64,000 nt of DNA from Pedobacter sp. KBS0701 (lineage in GTDB: Bacteria; Bacteroidota; Bacteroidia; Sphingobacteriales; Sphingobacteriaceae): contig NZ_CP042171.1 in the NCBI RefSeq assembly GCF_005938645.2, forward strand, positions 868,001-932,000, in the 5' to 3' direction. This document shows positions 52,886-62,967 of the stretch, in pieces. The translations under genes and the position numbers were made by a program. Position 1 is the first letter of the stretch; the number at the start of each line of letters is the position of its first letter. The notes under the pieces are model-generated. The model ran no database searches, was not told the DNA's origin, and saw nothing but the letters and a program-made list of their open reading frames with translations.

Positions 52886-53818
52886 ATGAAGAATGGTTTA
52901 ACAGATATTCCCAAATATAAACTGGAAAACTTCAGGCATCTCCACAGGCATAGTAATCCAGGCGCACATTTCGGAAATAATATACCTGATGATACTGAAA
53001 GAATTGAAGGGTTTGAAATTTATTCCAGTGATGGAATGGTTTCATCAAAAGGGCCCTTAAAATCTATTTTTTACAGGATCGGCATTACTGTTAACGGTTC
53101 GTTGAATATGCAGGTAGGCCTTGACGAATATACCCATCGGCCCGGGACCTTGACATTTACATTCCCCAACCAGACTTTTTCAACGAGTAATGTTTCTAAA
53201 GATGCATTTGGATACTATATGTTCTTTATTCCTGAATTTTTAAATGATATCATTCCGTCAATCAAAATTGCAGATGAGTTTCCTTTCTATGATATTTCCG
53301 GTGTACCTGTATTTCAAATTGAAAGTGAAGAAATGGAAAATATACTTGTGCTGGTGATGAAAATAAATACAGAATTACAGTATAAAAAGTCCGGGCGCGA
53401 TAAAGCGATCAAAATGTATGTGTATCTGTTACTGCTGGAGGCTAAAAGAAGTTATGAACGACAGAATATAGGTAACACTAAATCCTTCCTTCGGGACAGT
53501 TCTAAATTAATTAACCGTTTCAAGAAACTTGTTACCCAATATTATCTTAATAAAAAGCAAGTCAATGACTATGCGCAAATGTTAGGTGTTAGTCCCAATC
53601 ATTTAAACAGAATAGTAAAAGAAAACACAGGAAAAACTGCTTCGGAAGTAATAAAAGAAATGATATTACAGGAGGCTAAATCATTGCTGCGCTATACGGG
53701 AAATTCAGTAGCCGAAATTGCTTATCGTTTAGATTTTTCTGACCCGGCTTCTTTCAATCGTTTTTTTAAAACTTTTACAAAAGAAACTCCCCTTGCTTAT
53801 CGGTCCAGGCATAATTAA
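52886..53818 (+). CDS. AraC family transcriptional regulator
   Basis: 310 residues. The N-terminal half is a cupin-like region (SIFYRIGITVNGSLNMQVGL, RPGTLTFTFPNQTFST), and the C-terminal domain has the two HTH units YAQMLGVSPNHLNRIVKENT and IAYRLDFSDPASFNRFFKTF. The epoxide-hydrolase-like gene follows 60 bp later on the same strand, so it may regulate it. A TTTTTG and a TATATTTA lie upstream near 52811-52837, spaced too closely for a normal promoter. Confidence 0.9.
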   Translation: MKNGLTDIPKYKLENFRHLHRHSNPGAHFGNNIPDDTERIEGFEIYSSDGMVSSKGPLKSIFYRIGITVNGSLNMQVGLDEYTHRPGTLTFTFPNQTFSTSNVSKDAFGYYMFFIPEFLNDIIPSIKIADEFPFYDISGVPVFQIESEEMENILVLVMKINTELQYKKSGRDKAIKMYVYLLLLEAKRSYERQNIGNTKSFLRDSSKLINRFKKLVTQYYLNKKQVNDYAQMLGVSPNHLNRIVKENTGKTASEVIKEMILQEAKSLLRYTGNSVAEIAYRLDFSDPASFNRFFKTFTKETPLAYRSRHN

Positions 53819-53878
53819 GTCAAGAAAACGCATAATAAAGCTAATGATCAGCCTTTAAATAATGATCAATTTTGTTTT

Positions 53879-55138
53879 ATGGAACGCAGAAATTTCATAA
53901 AAAACACAACGCTAACTGCTTTGGGAGCAGTTTTGATCCGCCCTTTAGCGTTATTTACAGAAGAAACAACAAATCCTATGAAAACAAAAGATCAGTTAAA
54001 TGACTTAGAATTACCCGCAGGCATACGTGAACGCTATGTGCCCGGAATAAATGGCCTGACAGTGCATGTACTGGAAGCCGGATTTGAGACGACAAAACGC
54101 CCTGCTGTGCTGCTGCTGCACGGATTTCCTGAACTTGCTTATAGCTGGCGAAAAGTAATGTTGCCAATGGCTGCTGCTGGTTACCATGTAATTGCACCGG
54201 ATATGCGTGGCTATGGCCGCACAACAGGATGGGACGGCAATTATGATGGAAATTTTGCTTCTTTCAGAACACATGAGCTTTCCCGCGATGCCATGGGTTT
54301 GGTAATGGCTATGGGACATGATTCTGTTTACAGTATCGTAGGCCATGACGTGGGTGCCACAGTAGCGGCCTATTGCGCACTCGTCAGGCCAGACTTTTTC
54401 AGGTCAATTGTTATTTTAAGTTGTCCGTTCGGCGGAGTACCAGCTTTACCTTTCAACGTTGCATCACAACCTGCACCGGCCCTGCAACCAGCAGGTACTG
54501 TAAAAGATCCCCTTACAACATTACCACAACCACGCAAAGACAGCATTACCTACTTTTCAACACGCAATGCCAATGATGATATGCTGAACTGCAAGCAGGG
54601 GCTGCACGATTTTCAGCGGGCTTACTTTCATGTAAAGAGTGCCGACTGGAGTCAAAATAAAGGACTTTCTCCACTTACTTCAGGCAGGGCGGAAGAACTG
54701 GCTAAACAGCCTATTTATTATGTTTTAGATCTTGATAAAACAATGCCGGAACAAGTTGCGCCTTATATGCCGTCTCCACAAGAAATATCTGCCTGTAAAT
54801 GGCTCCCGGATAATGAGATTGACGTTTATACCCGGGAGTTTAAGCGTACCGGTTTCCAGGGCGGATTGAATTGGTACCGTTGCACTACTGCCGGATTGAA
54901 CAAGTCTGACCTCGAACTTTTTTCAGGACATAATATAGATGTGCCTTCTTGTTTTATAGCAGGGATCGCAGATTGGGCGAGATTTCGTCCTGTTGGCGCA
55001 TTGGAGCAAATGCAAAACCAGGCTTGCACAAAAATGGAAAGTTTTCACATCATTGAAGGTGCAGGTCATTGGATAGCCCAGGAGCAACCTGAAAAAGTAG
55101 CCGGCTTGATTGTTGATTTTTTGCAACGAATGAAATAA
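53879..55138 (+). CDS. Epoxide-hydrolase-like alpha/beta hydrolase, exported
   Basis: 419 residues. The first 22 residues begin MERRNFIKNTTLTALGAVLI, a twin-arginine-like signal. The oxyanion block is LLLHGFPELAYSWRKVM (HGFP), the nucleophile D157 sits in YSIVGHDVGATVAAY, and GAGHWIAQEQPEKVAG holds the catalytic His. The cap region has LNWYRCTTAG with the candidate ring-opening tyrosine. All point to an Asp-nucleophile hydrolase of the soluble epoxide hydrolase type. A haloalkane-dehalogenase relative is less likely. Substrate unknown. Preceded by the AraC regulator. Confidence 0.85.
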   Translation: MERRNFIKNTTLTALGAVLIRPLALFTEETTNPMKTKDQLNDLELPAGIRERYVPGINGLTVHVLEAGFETTKRPAVLLLHGFPELAYSWRKVMLPMAAAGYHVIAPDMRGYGRTTGWDGNYDGNFASFRTHELSRDAMGLVMAMGHDSVYSIVGHDVGATVAAYCALVRPDFFRSIVILSCPFGGVPALPFNVASQPAPALQPAGTVKDPLTTLPQPRKDSITYFSTRNANDDMLNCKQGLHDFQRAYFHVKSADWSQNKGLSPLTSGRAEELAKQPIYYVLDLDKTMPEQVAPYMPSPQEISACKWLPDNEIDVYTREFKRTGFQGGLNWYRCTTAGLNKSDLELFSGHNIDVPSCFIAGIADWARFRPVGALEQMQNQACTKMESFHIIEGAGHWIAQEQPEKVAGLIVDFLQRMK

Positions 55139-55256
55139 ACGATATTAATAACAATACCACTTTTAGGCAAAAAAAACGGAAAAAATTGCGAATAATGCAA
55201 TGTTCCTTTAAAACACAAGTTTTTTACCACTACTGCCGTCGTTTACGAAACATAAT

Positions 55257-55418
55257 ATGACATCAGTATTTGATGCAGTAAAGTTTTACATTCTTGAAAA
55301 AGAAAGCGCTTTCTTTTCTGTAAAAAGGGACGATAATAACGTATTGTTTTATGATTTTGATTTCAAAATGAATTGGAAAAGGGTGAATAATGGTAAACAG
55401 TTAATTTACTGTAAATAA
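55257..55418 (+). CDS. Small hypothetical protein (53 aa)
   Basis: Starts MTSVFDAVKFYILEKESAFF and ends NNGKQLIYCK. The charged, aromatic composition looks protein-like, the start is AT-rich, and there is no known family. It lies in the 1-kb gap after the hydrolase and could be a fragment. The rest of 55139-55530 shows nothing. Confidence 0.4.
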   Translation: MTSVFDAVKFYILEKESAFFSVKRDDNNVLFYDFDFKMNWKRVNNGKQLIYCK

Positions 55419-55530
55419 GTATTTTATAAAAAATATAGGGTTTTTGAAAATTCCGGGACATGGAATTTTCTCTGTTTTATAAAAAAAATGATAAATTTAT
55501 GTTACCTAAATTGATGCCTAATACTCTCTT

Positions 55531-55940
55531 ATGAAACAGATATTTCAGACGTATTCCATTTTCATTGCAGAAGATGATCCCTGATACGGCCCAAATGTTA
55601 GATTATCATTTAAGTTTAAACCTGTAATATTAATCAGCTGGTTTCTCGCTATACAAGATTGTTTAAACAAGCGCTATCAAAAGCAGATCTAATTTTCATT
55701 GATCCCGGGTTTACGAGATTACCCCGGTGATCAATTATTTCAAAAATAACGGAAGTTAAACCAGATATACCTGTAGTCGCAATCAATATAGACAAGAAAT
55801 TTCAGCAGTTATTTGCGAAATCAGGAAATAAAGGGTGATAATGTTATTTTTAAATCAGCAAAACAGCGTGATTGTTTTAAAATGGAGTCGAAACATTAAA
55901 GGCTGATACTTGTGGTATTATCCGGTATCGTCTGAAATAA
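55531..55940 (+). pseudogene. Decayed sigma-54-type response regulator, receiver part
   Basis: Starts at ATG with QIFQTYSIFIAEDDP, the opening of an NtrC-type receiver, then an in-frame stop. The rest can be followed through several frames: QMLDYHLSLNP, DCLNKRYQK, ADLIFIDPG, then DYPGDQLFQK and ITEVKPDIPVVAINI, and finally VETLKADTCG. At least four frameshifts or stops are needed. The AAA+ and HTH domains are missing. It lies directly upstream of the FIST and hybrid-kinase genes, so it was probably part of the same signalling set. Confidence 0.75.
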
Positions 55941-56166
55941 TAACAACGACGTTGTTAAAGTTTCCTGGATTTTGGAAAAGTATCCTTTAGAACATGAGTG
56001 AAAGATGGTGAAGTTGAATCGTGATTTCCATTTTCCGGAAACAGCATCTGACATTTAGAAGCTAAAATTAACCTGAATTTCGTAAAATTTTGATTATCAT
56101 CGTTTTGTTGTAGTTGTTTGCGCATGGTATTCAATTTGAAGAAACAATTTTTTATAAATTAAAATC

Positions 56167-57303
56167 ATGAATGCAAAACTCTTCAGATATAATAACAACC
56201 AATGGCTGGCTCAGAGCGGTAAAGAGGAATTAAAAAATGACGAGTTTAGCCTGGTGCTGTGCTTTGGCGGAAAAAATATATTTCCTCAGACAGATGCTTT
56301 TGGCCAACTGCAAGCCCTGTTCAAAAACGCAGATATTGCACTCTGCAGCACTGCCGGAGAGATTTATCAGGAAACAGTATCGGATAATTCTCTTATTGCT
56401 ATCGCATTCAATTTCGAATCGACAACAATTAAAACTTCAACAGTTAACATTAGTGCATATAAAAATAGCTATGATGCCGCGGTTGGGTTAATTAACCATC
56501 TTCCAAAACCAGATTTAAGTTATATTATGGTCTTTTCTGATGGAAGTCTTGTAAACGGAAGTGAGCTTACAAAAGGCTTAAATCAGGCTGCTGGGAATAT
56601 ATTGGTTACGGGCGGCCTGGCTGGTGATGATGCTAACTTCAGGTCTACCTTAGTTGGCCTGAACCGAAATCCCGCTGAAGGGAATATTGTCGCAATCGGC
56701 TTTTATGGACATAAACTATTGGTTACCCACGGCTCTCAAGGCGGCTGGGATATGTTTGGCTTGGAAAGGACGGTAACAAAATCTCAGGGAAATGTTTTAT
56801 ATGAAATTAATGAACAGAGCGCATTGGATTTATACAAGAAATATTTGGGGCCTGATGTTGATAATTTGCCGGCTTCGGCGCTGCTGTTTCCATTGGCGCT
56901 CACCATACAAGGTCAATCAGAACCCATAGTGCGTACAATTTTATCAATTGATGAAGAGCAGAAAACGATGACTTTCGCAGGCGACATTCCTGAAAACTCA
57001 AAGGTGCGGTTGATGAAGGCGAATTTTGATAAATTAATTGATGCCTCTTCTAAAGCCGCTGAAAATAGTTTAAAGAATAATCGAAAACCTGATTTTGCAC
57101 TACTCATTAGCTGTGTAGGAAGAAAACTGATTCTTGGGCCAAGAACGGAAGAAGAAGTTGAAGCTGTTGCGGATGCTCTTCCCGAAGGTACTATGATTGC
57201 TGGTTTCTATTCGTATGGCGAAATTTCTCCTTTTAATAGTAGTGCAACCTGTCAGCTACACAATCAAACCATGACAATCACTTCATTTTATGAATTACCA
57301 TAA
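56167..57303 (+). CDS. FIST domain signalling protein
   Basis: 378 residues, cytoplasmic, no signal peptide. FIST_N covers about 25-215 with LVLCFGGKNIFPQTDAFGQL, ADIALCSTAGEIYQETVSDN and NILVTGGLAGDDANFRSTLV; FIST_C covers about 220-360, ending FYSYGEISPFNSSATCQLHN. FIST proteins are proposed small-ligand (amino-acid) sensors that work with two-component kinases. Its last 14 bp overlap the start of the hybrid histidine kinase gene, so the two are translationally coupled and probably form one sensory unit. Confidence 0.92.
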   Translation: MNAKLFRYNNNQWLAQSGKEELKNDEFSLVLCFGGKNIFPQTDAFGQLQALFKNADIALCSTAGEIYQETVSDNSLIAIAFNFESTTIKTSTVNISAYKNSYDAAVGLINHLPKPDLSYIMVFSDGSLVNGSELTKGLNQAAGNILVTGGLAGDDANFRSTLVGLNRNPAEGNIVAIGFYGHKLLVTHGSQGGWDMFGLERTVTKSQGNVLYEINEQSALDLYKKYLGPDVDNLPASALLFPLALTIQGQSEPIVRTILSIDEEQKTMTFAGDIPENSKVRLMKANFDKLIDASSKAAENSLKNNRKPDFALLISCVGRKLILGPRTEEEVEAVADALPEGTMIAGFYSYGEISPFNSSATCQLHNQTMTITSFYELP

Positions 57304-60300
57304 ACTACTCAACCGGCAAATCAGTAAGTATTTAACTGCAGAAATTGCGGAAAATCCGTCTGTTAAAAAGTTCTTAAGTGTGATTGACGATTCTTACGAA
57401 GCCTTACAAAGAGATAAGTTATTGGTAGAGAGAGCTTTTTCCATCAGCGAAGAGGAATATATTGAAATAAATAAAAAACTTAGTCATGAAATAGAAGTAA
57501 AGAAAAAATCGATTGATAAGTTAAAGAGTGCCCTGGGAGAAATTGGTGGTATACACCAGGATAAAAATTCAGACGATTTACTCTCAATTGCAGAGTATTT
57601 AAATGAACAGATCATCCAGAGAAAGAGTGCAGAACAGGTATTTACTTCATTGGTTAACAACTCGCAGAGTGGAATATTGCTGGAAGATGAAAATAGAAAA
57701 ATTGTTTTCACAAATCAATTGTTCTGTACTATTTTTAAAATACCCCAACCGCCTGAAGAGTTAGTTGGAGTGGATTGCAGTCAAAGTGCCGAGCAATCTG
57801 CGGGGCTGTTTAAAAATCCGGAGCAGTTTATAAATGACATTCAAAATATCCTGGAGAAAAGGCTTTATGTAAGTGAAAATGTGATTTTAAATGATGAACG
57901 GATACTTAACAGGGCGTATATACCAATTGTTCTTGATGGGGTGTACAAGGGGCATCTTTGGAGTTATACTGATGTTACAGAAAGTAAAAAAGCCCAGGAG
58001 GCCCTTGAGCAAAGCGAATTAAAAAATCGCCTGATCATGAATTCAGCCTTAGATGCTATTATCACCATAGATGATCAGGGGTTAATCACTTTCTGGAATC
58101 CGCAGGCAGAAAAAATATTCGGCTGGCAGGAAGGTGAGGTTTTAGGTAAGCGATTGACGGATAACATTATCCCCCGGTATCACAAAAAAGGACACGACAC
58201 GGGGATGGACAACTACTACCTGACAGGAACTGGTCCTGTACTTAATAAAATGTTAGAGTTACCGGCGGTTAACAAAAAAGGCGAAGAATTTCAGATCGAA
58301 CTATCTATCATACCGGTAAAACAGGGTAATAACAATTTCTTTTGTTCCTTTATTCGCGATATTTCTGACCGCAAGAAAAATGAGGAAGCTTTAAAGGCCA
58401 GTCAGGAATTATGGCAGTTCGCTTTGGAGGGCGCTGGTGATGGTGTTTGGGAGTATAATTTTCAAACCAAAAAAGCATTTTTCTCGAAGCAATATAAAAG
58501 GATGTTGGGTTATCAGGAAGAGGAATTTCCGAACGACCCCAACGAGTGGATGAGCCGGATACATCCTGAAGATCTTCCCATGATTCTGAAAACTGATGAA
58601 GCCTATTTTGCCGGAGAAATCAATTCGCATCAAAGAGAGTACCGGATATTGCACAAAAACGGAGATTATATATGGGTATTGGACCGTGGCATGCTGGTGA
58701 ACAGGACCCCTGAAGGTTTGCCCGAAAGAATTATTGGTACCCATTCGGACATTACTGACCGTAAACTTTCTGAACAGGCTTTGAGCAATAAAGAAGAGAA
58801 ATACAGAAGCATTATTACAAATATGAACTTAGGACTGGTTGAAGTGGATAATGATGATTATATCCAGTTCGTAAATCAAAGCTTCTGTAAAATGGCTGGC
58901 TTTAATGAGGGAGAACTAATAGGTGCTAAAGTAACCGAAGTATTAAATCTCGGAGAGAGTAAAAACCTGATAGAATCGAAAAATAGCCTTCGGGAAAAGG
59001 GAATATCAGACGCCTACGAAGTGAATATTCGAAACAAAGAAGGGGAACTAAGGTGGTGGCTAATCAGTGGAGCACCCAGGCTTAATGATAAAGGAGAACA
59101 TGTAGGCTCTGTTGGGATACACCTGGACATTACCAACCAAAAGAAACTAGAGTATGATCTGATTAAAGCAAAAGAGGCTGCTGAAGCATCTACTGAAGCA
59201 AAAGAAGCTTTTCTGGCAAATATGAGTCATGAAATCCGGACTCCAATGAATGCCATTTCCGGCATGGCCGGTCAACTTAATAAAACAACCTTAGATCAGA
59301 ACCAGCGCTTCTTCCTCAATACAATTCGTTCTTCAGCTGATAATCTGCTGGTTATTATCAATGATATTTTAGATCTGAGTAAAATTGAATCAGGCAAATT
59401 AAGCCTTGAGAAAATTGGCTTTGAGCCTAAACAGGTTGTTAGCCATGTAATGGAAGTTATGCGGCATAGGGCAGAAGAAAAGGGTTTAGAGTTCACCAAT
59501 TCTTTTTGTGATCAAAAGCTTTCGGAGGTGCTGATAGGGGACCCTTATCGCCTGTCGCAGATTATGCTCAATTTAGTTAGCAATGCAATAAAATTTACGC
59601 CTAAAGGAAGAGTTGATGTTTCCTGCAGGGTTTTACAGGATTTTGAAACAGCGCAACTTATTGAGGCCAGTGTAATGGATACAGGAGTTGGAATGGAAAA
59701 GAATTTTATAGCGAATTTATTCGATAAATTTTCGCAGGAAGACAACTCTATTACGAGGAATTATGGTGGAACCGGGCTTGGCATGAGTATCTGCAAACAA
59801 CTCATTGAGTTAATGAACGGAGAAATAAAGGTAATCAGCAAAAAGGGCCAGGGTACGGTGGTATCTTTTATTTTAAAGATGCCAAAAGGAAATGCAGGTG
59901 ATTTGCCAGACAAAGCAGATAAGGAAGTAGATACAAGACTGCTGGACGGGAAAAATATTTTGATAACCGATGACAATGAAATAAACAGACTTTTGGCCTC
60001 CGCAATATTAAGCAATTTTGGTGCTGTTGTTACAGAGGCTTGTGATGGACAGGAAGCCATTCAACTGGTAAGTCAAAAAGATTTTGATTTGATTCTGATG
60101 GATGTACAGATGCCAGGTATAGATGGCCTGGAAGCCACCAGGCAAATCAGGGAAACATTAAACTCAATGCCCATTATTGCACTAACAGCATTTGCATTTA
60201 AAGGAGATAATCAAAAATGCTTTGATGTGGGGATGAATGATTATTTGTCAAAACCGTTTGAAGAGGTACAACTACTAGAAATTGTTTCCAGATGGCTGAA

Positions 60301-60685
60301 CAAAGCCAGCACCATAGCCGAAAAAAATATAAATGAAATTAAAAGCCCGTTATATAATTTATCGAAGATTGAAAACATAGGTAGGGGTAAAAAAGAATTC
60401 ACTGATAAAATGGTTAGGTTTTTTATAAATCAAACTCCCGTTTCATTAAAAGAATTGAATGAAGCCTATGCGAATCATGATTTTCTTAAAATCTCACAAA
60501 TTATACACCGGATTAAACCTTCAATAGACAATATGGGAATAGTATGCATAAAGGAAGAACTTAATGAATTAGAAAAATTTTCTGTAGTGTATGGGGAATC
60601 GGAACGGGCGGAATATTTGCTGGAAAAAATTAAACAGGTACTCAATCTGGTTGTACATGAACTGCAAGGGACGATTAAGATTTAA
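57290..60685 (+). CDS. Hybrid histidine kinase (PAS x4, HisKA, HATPase, REC, HPt)
   Basis: 1131 residues with no membrane segment. The first 100 residues are coiled-coil-like (LSHEIEVKKKSIDKLKSALG). Four PAS domains follow at about 115-235, 243-365, 370-495 and 500-620, the third with the PAS_3 core REYRILHKNGDYIWVLDRGM. HisKA has phospho-acceptor H647 in ANMSHEIRTPMNAISGM. HATPase shows NLVSNAIKFTPKG and GGTGLGMSICKQLI. The receiver has phospho-acceptor D938 in LILMDVQMPG. A C-terminal HPt has H1073 in IIHRIKPSIDNMG. This is a complete phosphorelay up to HPt, which must pass the phosphate to a separate response regulator. The adjacent response regulator is a pseudogene. The FIST protein is encoded 14 bp overlapping upstream. 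Confidence 0.96.
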   Translation: MNYHKLLNRQISKYLTAEIAENPSVKKFLSVIDDSYEALQRDKLLVERAFSISEEEYIEINKKLSHEIEVKKKSIDKLKSALGEIGGIHQDKNSDDLLSIAEYLNEQIIQRKSAEQVFTSLVNNSQSGILLEDENRKIVFTNQLFCTIFKIPQPPEELVGVDCSQSAEQSAGLFKNPEQFINDIQNILEKRLYVSENVILNDERILNRAYIPIVLDGVYKGHLWSYTDVTESKKAQEALEQSELKNRLIMNSALDAIITIDDQGLITFWNPQAEKIFGWQEGEVLGKRLTDNIIPRYHKKGHDTGMDNYYLTGTGPVLNKMLELPAVNKKGEEFQIELSIIPVKQGNNNFFCSFIRDISDRKKNEEALKASQELWQFALEGAGDGVWEYNFQTKKAFFSKQYKRMLGYQEEEFPNDPNEWMSRIHPEDLPMILKTDEAYFAGEINSHQREYRILHKNGDYIWVLDRGMLVNRTPEGLPERIIGTHSDITDRKLSEQALSNKEEKYRSIITNMNLGLVEVDNDDYIQFVNQSFCKMAGFNEGELIGAKVTEVLNLGESKNLIESKNSLREKGISDAYEVNIRNKEGELRWWLISGAPRLNDKGEHVGSVGIHLDITNQKKLEYDLIKAKEAAEASTEAKEAFLANMSHEIRTPMNAISGMAGQLNKTTLDQNQRFFLNTIRSSADNLLVIINDILDLSKIESGKLSLEKIGFEPKQVVSHVMEVMRHRAEEKGLEFTNSFCDQKLSEVLIGDPYRLSQIMLNLVSNAIKFTPKGRVDVSCRVLQDFETAQLIEASVMDTGVGMEKNFIANLFDKFSQEDNSITRNYGGTGLGMSICKQLIELMNGEIKVISKKGQGTVVSFILKMPKGNAGDLPDKADKEVDTRLLDGKNILITDDNEINRLLASAILSNFGAVVTEACDGQEAIQLVSQKDFDLILMDVQMPGIDGLEATRQIRETLNSMPIIALTAFAFKGDNQKCFDVGMNDYLSKPFEEVQLLEIVSRWLNKASTIAEKNINEIKSPLYNLSKIENIGRGKKEFTDKMVRFFINQTPVSLKELNEAYANHDFLKISQIIHRIKPSIDNMGIVCIKEELNELEKFSVVYGESERAEYLLEKIKQVLNLVVHELQGTIKI

Positions 60686-61311
60686 TTGAATTAGTTAAAA
60701 CTTAACACGTATAAATAATTGGTAATTAGTGTGTTATTTGAATTTTTCGACCATTGCGACCAGCCACTTGATTGTTCGGACGAAGAAGTGAAAATATTGC
60801 TTCACAAATTTCTTTAAATCAGAAAGTACATTTTGCCTCATAACATGGCGTTTAGGGCTATAAGAAATTGAATTGTTTGGTTGATTGTTGGAGCCCATTT
60901 AAGGCTTTTTAAGTCTTTTTTCACTTCGTTACATTTAGAACAATGTTCAAAGTATTTCCATTGAATCTATTTATCCAGATACTGTTAGGCCTTATAAATT
61001 AAAGTGCTGTAAATAATTTTCTGGATGCAACGTGTCCATTATTTTTAGTGTCTTATTACAAACTCACAATTAAATATGAAAAAAGTGGTCCTGTTTTTAA
61101 TTTCTTTAATGCATATATCGCTCTGCTTTGCGCATGCTCTTAAATAAAAAACACCTTGCTTCTTCAAGACAGGTTTTTTTTAACGAAATCGTAAAAAAAT
61201 TTAAAGCCTGCATTGTTATGAGAACCTTATTGAAAATAAGGAAAAATCACAGACCGCAAAACATCTATCAATTCAAATAAACATATTTGATCATAAAAAA
61301 CATCAAATATT
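60686..61311. other. Intergenic, 626 bp, with an orphan signal-peptide ORF
   Basis: A 23-codon ORF at 61076-61147 on + encodes only a signal peptide (KKVVLFLISLMHISLCFAHA) and then stops; it looks like the beginning of a lost secreted protein gene. A hairpin-like ACCTTG...CAAGACAGGT followed by a T-run at about 61152-61182 may be a terminator. Nothing else is supported. Confidence 0.4.
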
Positions 61312-62628
61312 ATGACAGCTAATTCAATTTATCAGTTAGTAAACAACATTGATCCTTCCGTTAACGGTTTTGTAAATGTATTAGGCTTTTATAATCCCGG
61401 TGACCATGGTGGTGGTGACTTCTTTTGGGATAGCACTGCAAATGAAGATGTGGATGGAGGGACAATAATTAAATCAGCATTTCCAGGAGTTACAATTGGC
61501 AGATGGAAAAGACGGTACACTGGTGAACTAAACGTGAAATGGTTTGGAGCGAAAAGTGATGGTTCAAATGATTCAGTTTATTTTCAAAACGCTATAAAAA
61601 CAGGATTAAACATATTTATTCCTGAAGGGAAATATGCTGTATCAGGTTTAGTTTTGCAGGGAAACCAGGCATTTTTTGGTGAAAGTACGCTCTCAGAGCT
61701 TCAGGCCGTTGAGACAGATAAACCAATACTAACAATGGGCGAATTTAGCAGAGTGAAAGAACTTTCTTTTTATTCTGCTACATATGTTGCTGATCCAAAT
61801 TTCTGTGCAATCAAAGTCAATAACCATGGGTATAGTGTTATTATTGAAAATCTAAGAATCACAGGTGGATTTACGAACGCTGTGAACTGTATCGATTCAA
61901 ATAATGTAAGCATATTCAATTGTTTTATAAGCGGGATGGTTGAATCACAGATCGTAATTAGCAAAGGAACACATAATGTCATCGAAAACAATACGATGGA
62001 AAAATGTGGAGGCACTTCTTTTATAAGATTGATCAATGCTGCAACTGTCATTATCAAAAATAACTACATTGGTGGTAGTGATACAGATCGTCCGTCAGCT
62101 CAGGGTATTTATGCTGAATCGAACGATCCTGATTACCATTTTGCTGTGTTAATTATAGACTCAAATGATATAGATAACATAGGCGGACAAGCTGTGGCAG
62201 TTGTAGGTTATTATTCAGTCAGAATAAAAAGCAATTGGTTCTCAGCAGGTAGAACAGTCGGAGTAAGTTCTGTTTACCTGAACGGTTGCGCACGTATAGA
62301 TTTTACTGGAAACGACATTTATACAAGCGGTTATATGGGATTGCAAATGGCCGACTGTGAAGTGGGATCAATAACAAATAATCAAATCGAGCAATGTAAG
62401 GATACAGGCATTTTTATGTTGCGCTGCAAAGAATTCTGTATACAAAGCAATCAAATAGGGTCTCTTACCCCTAAAGATCCTAATGGAGGATGTGACATGA
62501 AAGTTGGTCTTTCAGAAAATCAGGGAGATTATAATATTATTAGTAGTAATATTTTCAAAGGCAACACATCGACCAACTTATATTACGAGGGGGCTAACAA
62601 TGTCATAAATAACAATATTTCTATGTAA
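61312..62628 (+). CDS. Right-handed beta-helix protein, pectate-lyase/tailspike-like, no signal peptide
   Basis: 438 residues. The N-terminal part has GDHGGGDFFWDSTANEDVDG and the join LNVKWFGAKSDGSNDSVYFQ, the pattern of pectate-lyase-superfamily proteins, including phage tailspikes and polysaccharide depolymerases. FIPEGKYAVSGLVLQGNQAF opens the beta-helix, and repeated Asn-rich turns such as IENNTMEKCGG, IKNNYIGGSDT and ITNNQIEQCKD (parallel beta-helix, PbH1) continue to the end. There is no signal peptide, so it is either cytoplasmic, released by lysis, or exported by another route. It stands alone and ends in a strong terminator. Enzymatic residues could not be assigned. Confidence 0.85.
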   Translation: MTANSIYQLVNNIDPSVNGFVNVLGFYNPGDHGGGDFFWDSTANEDVDGGTIIKSAFPGVTIGRWKRRYTGELNVKWFGAKSDGSNDSVYFQNAIKTGLNIFIPEGKYAVSGLVLQGNQAFFGESTLSELQAVETDKPILTMGEFSRVKELSFYSATYVADPNFCAIKVNNHGYSVIIENLRITGGFTNAVNCIDSNNVSIFNCFISGMVESQIVISKGTHNVIENNTMEKCGGTSFIRLINAATVIIKNNYIGGSDTDRPSAQGIYAESNDPDYHFAVLIIDSNDIDNIGGQAVAVVGYYSVRIKSNWFSAGRTVGVSSVYLNGCARIDFTGNDIYTSGYMGLQMADCEVGSITNNQIEQCKDTGIFMLRCKEFCIQSNQIGSLTPKDPNGGCDMKVGLSENQGDYNIISSNIFKGNTSTNLYYEGANNVINNNISM

Positions 62629-62630
62629 AC

Positions 62631-62676
62631 AATTAAAATGAAGATGTCTCAAAAGTGAGGCAGCTTCATTTTAATT
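62631..62676 (+). terminator. Strong terminator after the beta-helix gene
   Basis: Inverted repeat of 20 bp with two mismatches, left arm AATTAAAATGAAGATGTCTC and right arm GAGGCAGCTTCATTTTAATT, 6-nt loop AAAAGT. It is A/T-rich on both flanks. The gap to the M16 gene shows nothing more. Confidence 0.85.
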
Positions 62677-62967
62677 TAATTATTAATTAATCCTGTATCA
62701 AATTTTCAGGACTAGACAGCATGCATTTAAGCAAGTGTTTGGAGAACAATCGGTCACGTTCACTTGGCAATTTGAATATTTGCATTTTTCATGATTTCCT
62801 AGCTGCTATGTTAAACCGAGCCGCACAATATACTCCCCGTGAGCAGGAAAAGTGGTCTATAGTGCAAACGGGGCGAAGTTTTATTTTCAAGCATTTAAAT
62901 AATCCAATCATCTGAATGTTGGTATATTAGTCCATCCTGATGATAATTCACACCTCCAGAATAGACG

